A stretch of DNA of 64,000 nucleotides from Mesaphorura yosii (Eukaryota; Arthropoda; Collembola; Poduromorpha; Tullbergiidae), in the NCBI GenBank assembly GCA_009869945.1, contig WIXG01000079.1, positions 62,001 through 126,000 of the forward strand, in the 5' to 3' direction. Shown one piece after another: positions 1 to 12,649 of the stretch; position 1 is the stretch's first letter, and every line of letters begins with the position of its first letter. Below the pieces are notes generated by a model, which made no database searches, had not been told where the DNA came from, and saw only the letters and a program-made list of their open reading frames with translations. The position numbers and the translations under genes are program-made.

Positions 1-1039
1 AAAATACGCTGGACTGTGAGTGCATAAAACTCGGCGTATTAACGATTCATTGCATTCCAAAAATGAAACTGGCGACTAAGTGGCTTGCATTCTTTCTACC
101 TCGGTTCCAGCATCATCGATTCAGAAAATGAAATCTCATCCTCATGTCTGGTCATACGCAGCAGTATCTTGTTTTAACCAACAAAATATGCAGGTAAAAT
201 TCCATTGTTAATAAAATTAAAACGAATTATGAATTCTCGGCCTATAATAATCATACTTGAGCCCTCTTCTCGTCTTCATTTTTGTGTTGTTGAAATATCA
301 CAATTACAAGACAAACAAAACTGAACAGCAGGGTTCATGGTTCTTATACGAAACATGTACAAAGGAATACCTTTTTAATTTACGTAGAGTTATGAATGTG
401 CGTGTACCAGAAAAATCATATTCATGCGCTAATGTGCATTAGCAGCAATATAAACATTAATTTCGTAATACCAGTGTAATTAATCTTGGTAGTTTCATGC
501 TTGCGAGTTTCAAATTGGCACTGCTGATGCTAACGTTAATAGATAATGCATCCTGGTCTTGAGGACTTCTGTAAAACGTGAGCACGGTTATTGAACACAC
601 ACAGCATGATCCAAACGAGCCAGGTGCCTGCCTCTGAGATTATATGGGGGTAGTGCTGAGCTCAGTCCACACTAAATTAATCTAACGCGTGTGTGCAGTA
701 AGCAACCGTGTTTTTATGGTGGTATTGTGGCTAATTATTCATTATCCATTGAGTGTTGAATACAGAATTCAATTACTTGATCAAGAATTGAAAGTATTGA
801 GGAATTCACTACTGAATGATCAACGCGAACTTGGTACCCATCCCAATACCAAAATTGGACTGCTAACGTCATTGAGTAAAGGAACAATACAATTTTAAAA
901 GTACTTGTAAACTCTGCGTATTGCCTAATATTATGGGAGCTCCAATTGTATTTGGGAAGTGAGCAGAATTAATTTCAAGAGACATTAAATGATTCACAAT
1001 GTTTATGCCAAGAATTATGAACTGGAATCCTTCCGCTGC

Positions 1040-1580
1040 AGTGCCCGCATTACAACGGCAAAGTTACGTTCAGGGAATATTTTCGGCTGCACTGCATTGC
1101 GGTGATGTGTTTCCACCCTTGCTTTGCATGCGTGGCTCCTCCACTTGATTGATGGGAAACCCTTATCTACACATTACATTACATAACGACCAAGTCATTC
1201 ATTGTGTGGTTGCCTCCTTGAACGTCCACGCTCGCTTGTCTTGGGTTCCCGGTTATGCGCCTTCACCATACACTAGAAGTTACTAGCTAGCAGCAAGGTT
1301 GTAAGGCTTTCTGGGTTGTCCAGCCTCGCTGATGCCGCCTTAGGGATAGGGACGTTGACCAACGACAATGCCAGATGCGAAAGATCAACCGTGCACCTCC
1401 TGCGCTGGAGTTGAGTAGGGGTGCTCAAAAGCCGACTGACTTAGACTCCCCGCTCATTGCTTGACTGCTTTTGTCCTCAAAGTGGACCACTCCTGACAAC
1501 CGATGACGAAGAGCTGGACCCGATGACTCGCGACACAACATTCAAGGAACCACTCTGACCGAAAAATTGACGAAGTTGGG
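1040..1580. other. GC-richer segment of unknown origin
   Basis: This stretch is visibly richer in G and C than its surroundings, has no long open frame on either strand and no recognisable gene. Compared with the AT-rich sequence before and after it, the composition suggests an old inserted element or a non-coding exon. I could not assign it to a family. Confidence 0.25.
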
Positions 1581-1938
1581 GCTTCAGAAATCAAAGCAGC
1601 CGTAACAACCGAGCAGACTGAAAGTCAAAATTATTCTCAACTTTATTTCATAGTTTGAAGGTCATATTTATAGAAAAACACTGAGTTAACTGTTTATAAA
1701 CAAGACAAAGCAAATTGAATGGAAAGACACAACTAAAATTAGAATGTAGGTCATAACTCTTAGCACAATACAGATTATGTAATTCTTGGTCAAATACAAA
1801 GTAAAAATAGCATAAAACTTACAAAACGTAAATGTTCAAATATACAATCAAATCACAAGGTAAGAAATGAGAAGTCTCAGGTCGAAGACCGTCAAAGTAC
1901 ACATAAAAGATTAAAGTTAGGTGATTGTCAATGGTAAA

Positions 1939-2069
1939 CTAGACGTATCGACGGTGGGCCACCCTCGCTGCGGAATTTCGATTCAAGGTGCATGAACCTC
2001 ACTTTTTTGTACCTAGATATATCGAGAGTGGGCCACCATCACAGGTGCACCAACATCATTTTGACCTAA
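1939..2069. repeat. Two diverged tandem units with a shared GTGGGCCACC core
   Basis: Unit 1 (1939-2012) and unit 2 (2013 to about 2069) both start CTAGA, share the pattern TATCGA-NN-GTGGGCCACC, and later both read AGGTGCA followed by a CTCACTTTT- or ATCATTTT-like stretch. Unit 2 is shorter by an internal gap of about 16 bp. Function unknown; the pair may be part of an old mobile element. Confidence 0.55.
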
Positions 2070-2369
2070 AATTAATATAAATTGTTTTACATAATCGCCC
2101 TGTTCCGCAAGTTATAACTAAGTCGCGTCGTACTTAAAATGGGCATCAAAGTTAACACGGACAACGTAGTCGAGTGTCATATGGTATCTGAACACCGGTT
2201 CTGCTACCATATACAAACTCCGGCACCACCGCCACCGCAACCCAAGCCCGGCAAAATAAATGTCGATGACTCCCATCATTTATTACGCAACGTCATGTCG
2301 CCGTGTCATTTCCAAATATTGCATGTTCCTGGTTTCGATGATTGTGCGCTGCATTATTAAACATACAAG

Positions 2370-5300
2370 GATGAATAGACCAGCATGACTGGCAATAGGA
2401 TAACCAAAACGGTTGACTGCAACAATTTTTGATTCTGCAATGTTTGACATTCGTTTAGTGGAATAGAAAATTTGATATTCATTGCGTTCGAGTTACACGA
2501 CAAGAATGGAATCGATCATGTAAAGATAAATATTGATCGGGAGTATGTTCATTGCTGAAATTAACAATAACTCGACGTTGAGCTAATATCTACGTCCGTC
2601 CATCATTATGGCCAGGCGCAATGAACTCTTGAACTAAGCAAGAAATGCGAGTCACGAGCCCAAACCAAAATAGGAGCGTAAGCGTAGTCGAAATTCTAGC
2701 ACATTCTTAATTGACACGTTTTAAATTCGTAGTTTATGACCTGTGCAATATTTTTAAATTTCCATTTCAAAGAAGAGTTATGGTTATTACCATATTATAA
2801 TACAGATGCCAATTGTAATGGATCTGCTGCGCCGTCGGTTTGAATTTAAAATAGGTCGGAAGAAGATTCGACTCGGACTGGATGCCGGTGGAAGTAGCCG
2901 CGTGCTGAATTGCTGAATGACTCGCAGTGTGCAAATTGTACGCAGTTTATGGAAACGGCTAAAGCAATAAATTTATTCCCACAGAACGAAAACGCGTGAC
3001 GCGACGCGCTGGTGGTTTTTGATCTTGGTTAGTCTATACTTTCTCGTTTCAGCAGCATGTAACATGAAAAGAAATCTAAAAAAGTTGAGAATGCGCGTAT
3101 GTAGTGGGACGCAGGAAGAAAAGGTCACTGTCATCTTCTCTGCGGTGCTTCGTTTCCCCGTGCACAATGACATTGTCCCTTATGATTTATCGCGTTCTAT
3201 TTGTACAGTTTGAATAAACTTTATGAAACTGCGCGCACTTCGTGGTGGAATAACTACGAAAAGATTCGTCTCGATATATATTTATCAAAAGATTTTGACA
3301 CATTACTACGGGACGTATAATAGAAAATTGACGCGTATCATATCCACATAATGCCCGGCATGATGCTTTGATGATGAAAGATTGGAGCACTTTTCCTCGC
3401 GCTCTATCATTGCACCAAGTTGCACAACTTTATCTCTAAAACGAATACTTTTATATTAAAGTTGAGATTTCCTCTTCCTCTTTTAAAATGGCATTTCCTC
3501 CCGCAGCTTTATGAACCAAATTGAAATATGTGAAGGGCAACTTTGGAATGAGAAACTGCATTCTGCAGTTCTCGCTTCACCGTTTTTGCTTCACTAAACC
3601 AGCAGAATCAAAGCAACCGATTCAAGGGCAGCGAAATCTTCTTTTATTAGACACATTCTTCTCATTTCTCAAGTCGAATAGCAGTGAAACGAATTTGAAC
3701 TTCATATTTGTCATCACTTAGCTCACTGAACTGAGCAGGCAACGGAGACATAGACGAACGCAAAGAATGTTCTCAAAATTCGACGGCATTTTTGGCATGC
3801 GTCACGAGAGTGTTTTATTTTGTGTCGTCAAGAGTCGCAATGAACCATGTAATTTTAGGGGTCATTGGGGGAGATAACAAGCCGTAAGTTGAGCTTGGGT
3901 GTTCAGCTGCCGATGAATGTCAACCAGGCATTGTCAATAAAACACACATGACAAACGCAAGCAAATAACTGTGGAGACAGCTCGCGTGGAGACGTCCAGT
4001 CTTGATAGCTTGAATCAACTCAAATAAATTGTTCTCAGATCGACGTATTCTCGAATCCTCGAATTTTCATGCACCGAATGTTAAAAAACTAAAGAGAAAA
4101 CATATCGTTCCCTTTTTGAATTGAGTAGCAACAATCAGAGCTTGTGTCTCAGCAAAATAGGCATGAATATTTACTGTTAAAACTCAAAGGCATCAAACCG
4201 TATTTCAGGAATTAAAAGCAAGTTGTGTAATAATCATATTTCCGCATTTTCTTTCACAGTTCTACCAAGAAAATGAGTCCAACGAATCTGGTCGTATTTA
4301 TACTTGACTCGTAACAACTGTGACGCTGTACTTTGCCCTGTGCCTTGCTGCCACTACCGAGCAGTCTTTCGAAGTGAAAGAAGCAAGAACGACGAAGTCA
4401 TGAAGTGGAAAAAATTTGATTTTATCACGCGAAAATGAACTCGACTACTTTCCTTTCTGGTCTAGTCGTTTGCTTGTACCCACGTCATGAGGCACAGAGC
4501 TCATGCACATTCTTATTTCAGCTAACGACTTGCAGGCAAAATTTGTTGTTGCTGTTATCTTTGCCGTGCCAAAGCACTGGATGAAAATAAATAAAATGCA
4601 ACTAAAAGGAATAAGGAAATGAAACTCGGAAAGGTGAAAGCAGCAGCAGGCTGCCAGCAAGGGCAGAGGACCACGGAATACGCGAAACTTCATAAATATT
4701 ACGTACTTCAAAGAGTCCAAGTACTTAAGGAAACCTTGCTTTGCCTTGAATGAAGCCGATGGATTAACACAAGTGAAAGCAAACCCGAGCGTAGTGTGGA
4801 ATGAGCCGTGAGATGCATTATAAATAAATTCGCCGTCTCCTACCTACCCCGGCGCGCTGTAGGTATCCGTTCTTTATGACCAATGCCAAAATGAACCTTG
4901 CATTTGCAGTGTACTTGCACTGTTATCGTAAAACACACACTCTCGAATATTTATGACAATGCAATTACAACCCAAAGAAACAGTCCTGCACGGTGCGGTG
5001 CTAGAACTCTTGAACTCTTGGCCCATGTATTTTTAACAAAGCGAAAGTTTCGGTCGACCTTCCTGCCTCATTATTTATTTACCAAGTTCATATCATTTAT
5101 TGTGCTTTCCAGCAGCAAAACCCCATGTTGCACTGAATTGTTACGTAATAAATCGAGCGAGCAAGGTTTTCCAATTAGAAGTAATGTGATTTTAGTTTTG
5201 GTATGTTCAATCCTGGTTCAGCAAAGTTCAAAAGTTGTGGTTCACGCGTATTCATTCTTGACTCATTTGGACCAAAAGAGAGGTAGTTAGTTATGTAGTT

Positions 5301-8300
5301 GGCGAGGGGGTATTGCGATTCCGGAATGTTATGGCGAGCAGTCCTTCACAGTGTTCTCCATTTGCTGCACTTGGAAAATAATGTCAAATCTAAAGTCGAT
5401 TTGTGACTGCCAGTTTTCGATCAGAATTTAGCGTTGCTGAGTTCAAGATTGTCCTTTGCCGAAAGTGCATTCAATAAGCTGCAATATGAGAATGTTTTTG
5501 AGTTGGACCATTTTGCATCGTCTCAAGTGTTTCTGAGACTTCGAGCGTGGGGCACGACCAGGAAGAACCGGCATCACTATTGAAGATGCTGATGGATTTC
5601 AGCATAACAAAAACATTGCGTTTCTCAGATATTCTTCTCCAAACTTGCCGTACATATATCCTAGCTGTCAGTATGACTTGAATATTTCCTTTTCCTTTCT
5701 GCACACATTGAAGTTAAAGTTTCTGTGGACCCGAGATCCTGAATTGTCTGCCGTTCCCGTTACTTGATACGCTACACTTTGCCGCAGTTGGAATGGTTGG
5801 AACACAGAAAAATAATGGCAGAAGTAGAGATGAGCCTCATTAGACAAGACAGGTTATAATATGTTATGTCTGAGAGGATTTCTCCTTTTATGCAATAGCT
5901 TGGCAAAATTCCCACGTAGAATTGGATAGATGTCTGCATTTCCGCATTTCAGATGTTCTCGTTCCTTGTCTTGTTTGGATCTAAGGCACATACTTTCCAC
6001 ATTCGGTGCCTTGCCATTTCCTATCCATATTTTGTTGTACTGTACTGTAGTTTGGGTCTTGGTTCAGCTCTGCTGCCTTATTTTAAGTTTTTTGAAGCTG
6101 CAAGATCTTAGACCCAATCTCAATGATTTTTCGCTTCTTTTGTCTCAAATTATTTACAAACATTCAAAAGTAATTAAGAATGGTTCAGAGTGGCGATGGT
6201 TCAGAGTCTGCATTCAGCTAATTCGTGGTAATGATGTGAGTTAATTGCGTCGATTGAATTAATGAATCAAGCTGCTGAAGACGACGATGTGAAAAGATTG
6301 CTCTCTCGAAGCCAGGCATGATCAACTGAGGGTGAAATTATTCATTTTCTCAACTTCAATTCTATTCAAGCAAGCTAATCATAAACAGCATTAAAAGAAA
6401 GAAGTATAAATAGAAGGCGAGAAAGTACGAAAAGCAACACAGAGAAAGTTGAGCTTAAATCGGGTGTGAAATCAATTTCTTTCCCTTTGCACTCTTCTTT
6501 TTCTTGCACCGCATCACGAAATATAAATATAACGTAATTTTATGTAATCAGATTATACCGTACCGTTTTGAATTCCTTTTCTTTTATTCGAACTTTTGTA
6601 CTTTGGTTCCTTCTTACGTTCTGCATTTACTTTCTCTTTGAATAGGATCGTGATTGTGCGTGGCCCCAAGCATACGGCTGGTGCTATAATCCTGAGAAGT
6701 ATTATGCAAAACAATAAAGTTGAATGGCTACCAATTTTTTAGTAGATACAATGGCAAGATAAGCGAGTGAGAGAATACGGAACCAAACCAAAACAGCAGC
6801 TGCGGCGGCTTCCGCAGAATAACGAACAGTGTTGGTATCGAGTTTCTTATTCCACCTTTTGTAATAAAAATCGATTCACACGCACGGTTTCCGTAAACAT
6901 AAGGCAAGACACAGTTCCTGGATGTTGAGCAAAGACGGTCACATACTTTTATTTTTGGCAACAATAAAGGAATCTGCGTAATAATAATAAAATTCGATTG
7001 TATTATTGTTTTTCAGACTCCGAGGACCTCGGTTTGAGTAACGAAGTTGCAGTTGAAGCGGACTCTCTTCTAACCAAGGAATTAAACTAAGCATTGCACT
7101 ATGCTGAAGAGCATTATAAAATTGTAGTTTCATCTTAAATCCTAGCCGTACACCGAATTGGTCGGAACGTTGAATGAAATTCCTGGCAGGAAGCAGCAGT
7201 AAAATAATTGCCAGGCTCAAACTTAAAATTCTTCGACTTCTATTATTCTTATGGTTTGTTCGGTCGAAGTGGTTAATGTAAACGCCTGATTATTGTCGGA
7301 ATACATCCTAACAAAAACACAATTGTAATTAGCTGAGATATTCTGCATTCTGAGTCTAAGTTATAAAAGCACAGTTCTTTTGACTTCTCCAATGCATAAG
7401 CAATAAGCAAGTAGCTGATAAGAATAGAAATGGGCTACTTTTCTTTCCAATTTTCTTTTGCTAATAATTACAAAAATATTCGGGCTCAAGTGAAGAATTC
7501 ATAAAATTGTAGTGACGAAATCACTTCTCAGACATGCCGTATTGAAGCTGAAATTGTGGAAAGAATTTTGACAAGATGAGGGTACCCAGAGCACAAGCAG
7601 TTCTGACATCTGTCTATTCATCTTTCTAGTTTTCATCAGCTATCCGTACACCAGACACCAACCAAGGATTCCCCTGGAAAGAACAACACGAGGAAATAAT
7701 GATTAAAAAAGAAGACGGGATTTTAATTTATACACTTACAAACTCAGCGAGTACATATTATCTTTCCATAAGTAAGTATCTGTATGCAGGGCAGGGGAGA
7801 AATACCAGGCGGAATACAAAAAAATATGTAACTTGGTCTTCGTTCTTCCAATACCCATGCTGTTATTCTGTTGCTTTGTCCTCGTGCTCGGGTCCCCTTT
7901 CTTTGTTCTTGCTGGAGTGGGAAGGAAACACAAAGTCGGGCAACGACAAGTGGGAATCAGATGCAGTAGCAAGATGAGCAGCGCAGCTTCGCAATGGTAG
8001 CAAGCAAATGTCACGACAATGACAAACTTTGTAATAATGAAGAAACAGGCGCAGCGGCGCAGGCAAGGGGAAAAGCCGAAGACGACACAAGTGCAAATGA
8101 AATGAAAAAGGGAGTCTGTGCCCGGACCGAGATGAGAATCAGAATTAAATTCAAAAGATCGAAAGTAATTAAAGGCATGAAATTTGATATGCAAAACTAG
8201 TACTCTGGGAGAAATACTGTAAAGTAGAAGTGCCTGATGAAAATGAAAAAGTGTACATTATGCAAGGTGCAATATGAATATATATGCCAAGAGCAGAAGA

Positions 8301-11240
8301 TTCGCATCTTTGCTCTCTCACAAGAGAATGGACTGAGAAAGAACAAAACCCACATTGCTCGGTTGGTGTTGAATGCAGACCTGAGCTGAAAAGATTCTTT
8401 TCGGGAAAAGTTTGCTGCTCCGAATTCATGCACATTTTTCTGTCTGCTGTTGGAATGCGCGTTGGTTCGTCTCAAGTGAATACCTTTATAATATTGAAAT
8501 TCGAATTCGTGTGCAGCTTGTGCTTTCTTTCATTTTCTTATTTTTATTCTCGCACTTGAATGGAGAACGCTTTTATTTCTTCAAGTGCTTCGCTGCCTGG
8601 TGTGGCTTGTATTTGAATGCTGCCTGCACTTTGCAAAATTTTTACAAGAAATGAAAGAGAAATTCGAGTGCCGCCTTTCCTTATGCGGCCAGAACGAGCG
8701 TGAACACCAGCCAGCAGCCGCAGACAAAGTTTTCCACACTTCATAACCTCTTCTTAATTCTATTTATGTACATCAAGAAAAACACAACCCTTTTATTCCG
8801 AGACCAGGAAACTTCTTACGCAGGAGCACAGTAACACTACAAAGTGTGCAGTTTTATATTTTGCTTTTATCTATAATAATAAAATTCACTGTCTGTCTGT
8901 GATCAAAGACATGAAATCTAACAATAGGTCCAACGCCCTTCCCTTCGGCCCTTCCCATAAAATGGTGGGCTGCAAAACACTTCAACTTGCTTGGACCTTG
9001 CCTTCGATGGAATCGATTCCTTGACATTTCGCTTCTCATATTTTTTGACAGCAGTTTCAGATCAGAATTAGAACGCGACATGTGAGACATTCGTGTCTCA
9101 TCTCAATCCCTTCTTCACGAGTAGACCAAACATAATGAGATGCAAATCTGGCGAATCAAGCCAGGGTTTAACCTTAAGTGATCTCCTGTGGTGAGAGACG
9201 GAAATGTCATGATGAAATCCGACATGTGTGGTAACTTGATCGAATAGATCTTTGAGGCTAACAGTGAAGGATGCAAGTTTTCAAGTTTTAACTGTATGTA
9301 GCCTGTACCTAGGTGTATATAGACAAGACGGTAGCAAATTGACAGTTAATGGATAGCTGAGTAGCAAGAGTCGTCAATACAAAGATATGCACGACTCTCT
9401 CAGAAACGAGCCATGTATGCACGATAAAATCGCGAACTTCTGCAGCTTTTAATATTTGAATCCATGCTTAAAAATGCGCGGGTTCTTGCGTTTTGCTTTT
9501 GTGAAAATTCGACATCCAAAACCCAAAAATGTAACGACGTCGGGTGCCGTCGTGCCACAACGAAATTCTCCTTTCCAGCTCTGGCATTGTTACAACCACG
9601 CCAAGAGTTTGGGCACATAACGCGTAGACGTGTATTGTGGAGAATTCTTGCTTTTATGTCATGTCACTTTTGCAGACAATTCGCATTTGTATTGTTTTTA
9701 ATTTTACTCCTTTCACACAGCCGTCTTCACAATATCCTTGCCTACGAAGGAGCAGCAGCTCTCAACTAGGCGCGTAGCAGCACATCACTTCTTGTCACCA
9801 CAATTTCCACGAAAGAATTTTTCATAGAATCTTAAATTGGGTTTTTGTCAACTTGGGGCGGCTGCCGTGCCTGTGCTTAAAGCACCGAATTCTCAAATAC
9901 GGTCCAAGACTGCTCCTTACCAGCGCTGCAGCAACTTTTCAAATTATACGATGTGCATTTATATTTGTGTCCACTCATAAATTACGAACACGTCAGCCAT
10001 CAAGTTCATTACATTGGGAGTTGTTGTAAACACTCTGCTTCAAATGTGGACCCACCTTTCTACGTTCATTCATTGAAGTTCAAAACAAGTTATCGCATCC
10101 CTCTCAAGTTAAAGTAATAATGTAAGTTTTTAATTCTTGGTGGTCAACAACAAAGTACTGCGAAAACATGAGGAACGTACGATCTTGTTTCATAATAAAA
10201 ATCGAATTATGCAAATTAGAATTTGAGCTGTCGTACCTACCGAGTGATATCGTTTTCTCACGATGCTCACTTCAAAATTCTCGGAACGTGCTTGACCGTG
10301 ATTCGCAACATGTCTTTGTCAGCACTTGTGAGTGCTTATTTAATGCGGTAATTTTGACAAATACTTTCTTAATTAAATTGCAAGCTCAAAGAGTGCTGGA
10401 AGATTAAAAATTAATTTAAGAGTCATTAAAAGCTTCATCCTCCAAGAATATTCAAATAGCAGTACCACGCCCATCTCACGTCTGCACAACTTTAAGCGAT
10501 ACGGGAAGTGGTACTGAATAGTAAGACGGAATGAGAATGAGAAAATTAAAACAGCTTTTAACAACAGAACCAACAACAGAAGCAGGACAAGCAACTGTTC
10601 CAAGTCGAGTATTCTGGTGTTTTGTGAAAACAAAATCCAATTTAAAAAACAATGGGCAATATTGCATCCAAACTTGTGCTTGTGCTCCTCCGAGTCATGG
10701 GTCTGCTCTGCCGGTGTTTTAGAGACCAATTTATATTTTGTAGGTCTTCAAATAAATCTCCAAATGGCACGGTCCAAGATAATAGAAACTGCGTCAATGA
10801 ATTCTAAAAACTTTATTACCAGCGGAAGCAGCAACGCAAAATACATAATACATTATTACACATGAAAGTGTGTAATTTACTTGGTCGCTGTATAAATTGC
10901 ATGATCAGTTTTCTCCAACGAGTTTGGGATGACAATGGGAGCAGTCGTCGCATGCAGTAATTTGTTCCGAGCAGCTTTTAAGATTTCTGTCACGTCCTAA
11001 TTGTTCATTTTGCCATGATGCTGTGTTTGTGTAATAATAGGAACTGAATCCTATAAAATGCTGGGAAGGAAAGGAATTCTATTTTTACAATGTTTCTACA
11101 ATACCGCACTTACGAGTGATCTGAACTACAATGCCTTTGTTCCGATTTTTGCGTCAAAACTTCACGTTTTTCCCAAAAGTTTTCAGTTAACATAAATCTT
11201 CAACATGAGGCATGGTGTATGTATGATTTCATGTTGTCTA
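2370..11240. other. Gene-free stretch upstream of Sidestep-like gene A
   Basis: Only short open frames occur, none with a recognisable domain, convincing codon pattern or splice context. AT-rich sequence with scattered short runs; the hairpin at 4841-4865 is listed separately. The distal promoter and signal-peptide exon of gene A may lie here or further upstream, but I could not identify them. Confidence 0.6.
4841..4865. repeat. Perfect 7-bp stem inverted repeat
   Basis: TACCTAC (4841-4847) and GTAGGTA (4859-4865) flank an 11-base GC-rich loop. A TATAAATA stretch lies about 20 bp before it. It is too short to class as any RNA gene. Confidence 0.3.
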
Positions 11241-11919
11241 TTTATACAATCGTATAAAAACCGCCTATCAAACATCAAGAACGCTGGGAGTGTTTGCGTA
11301 AGTGTGATTGAACAGCATTGATCTTTCACATGTTTTGGTCCACACGTCGAAACCTTCCTATTTCAATCTTGAATGGACGATCGGCACGAACCCTCCAGTT
11401 TTGAGAGCCGCAAGCAAGAATTACATTAGTGTCGCAGGCTCAGTTCGAATGTTCGTGAAAAGGATTTCACCCCATCTAGAGCCAGGAAATCAGCTTCTTT
11501 GGAAAACGTGGATCACTTTCACCTTTGTTCAGCACACGACAAACAACGAGTGGGCTGCCGACGAGATGAACATTAATGTTGCGGAAGAACTCGGCCGACT
11601 GAAAAAAAATTGATTTTGGTTTGATTTGAAAAATTGTAATACCCCTTCAAAAGCATTCAGAGTCATTTGGCCCAGAAACCGAGGAGGATTTCGTTGTCTA
11701 GTTGATCTATCTAGCCAAAATAAGGTAGACTACTGAATCGGGTTAAAAAGCGTTCATTTAACAGTCGTTTTGGATTAATCTTATTTTTCGGGACTGGGAC
11801 TGGAATCGCATTTTATGTGGGATTTTGCAACAGAACGCTGAAATTGAATGAGTTGTTCGGGGTTTTGTCGAATACACTATGTTGCATCTGAATGCAGCGT
11901 TTAGGTTATTTTATGTTAA

Positions 11920-11955
11920 AGCAGCAAGCAAGCAGGCAAACAGGCAGGCATGCAA
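11920..11955. repeat. Short GCAAGCAGGCAA-type microsatellite
   Basis: An imperfect run of GCAAGCAAGCAGGCAAACAG followed by GCAGGCATGCA, a tetranucleotide-like CAGG/CAAG tract about 35 bp long. No function is implied. Confidence 0.5.
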
Positions 11956-12129
11956 TCAAACCAGAAGAGAAGGGGAGCGGCATTCGTGCCGTAGAAGTCG
12001 CAGCGTCCTGTTCAGTAAAAGACAGAGTCTCGTTCTCGTCTAGTTGTCATTAATTGATTCTGAAAAATAAAGTCCTTTCCGGGAGTGTCCAGTTAAAATT
12101 AAGTAGTTTACATGTCCAGCCGTCATCCG

Positions 12130-12412
12130 TCATTTCGCGCCCGAGCCCGGTAAGCGCGTCTCACATTGCCCGCGCGAAGTCGCGCAGCGCAAAGCACGGC
12201 ACAGCGCGAGACGCGTTCATTATAACTAATAGTGAAAAAACGGGCTGGATAAGAATTAATTTATTTTCGATCACTACGGATGAAATCTATTGGGAACAAA
12301 ATATCGAAGACAATTGTTTCCAAGAAGTAGTTTCTAGATAATGTATTTTTTTTCCAGTAAATTGTCCCTAGACAATTATTTCTAGCAAATTGTTCTCAAT
12401 AAATTGTTACAA
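12130..12412. repeat. GC-rich inverted-repeat block followed by ACAATT/AAATTGT motif array (copy 1)
   Basis: A GC-rich block (about 12135-12220) contains GCGTCTC and its reverse complement GAGACGC about 40 bp apart and several CGCGCGAAG/TCGCGC runs. It is followed (12297-12412) by an AT-rich array in which ACAATT, AAATTGT and TTCTAG recur every 14-18 bp. The same two-part layout is seen at 38.73-38.89 kb. Confidence 0.4.
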
Positions 12413-12649
12413 CTTAATTCATGTATGGTTTTTAGATCAATTGAGATTGAAGCGACAACTCATGTGTCTTATCAATATTGGAGTATCTATGCACTAATGA
12501 CAATCAGTCGAACAACACGAAGCTCGTTGCACCCAAGAAACAGAAGCAAATGCACTGATTCGAGAAGTCTGGAAATCAAAACTGTAGGTGGCAGAATGTG
12601 TTCAAATCGCTTCCGTGCTGTGGCTGACGATCAAGCAGGTTTCTGAAAT

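Noticed and set aside
7736-8194. 152-codon minus-strand open frame
   Set aside because: Cys/His/Phe-rich with no recognisable motif and no promoter or neighbouring exons; overlapping open frames in other phases suggest a stop-poor local composition.
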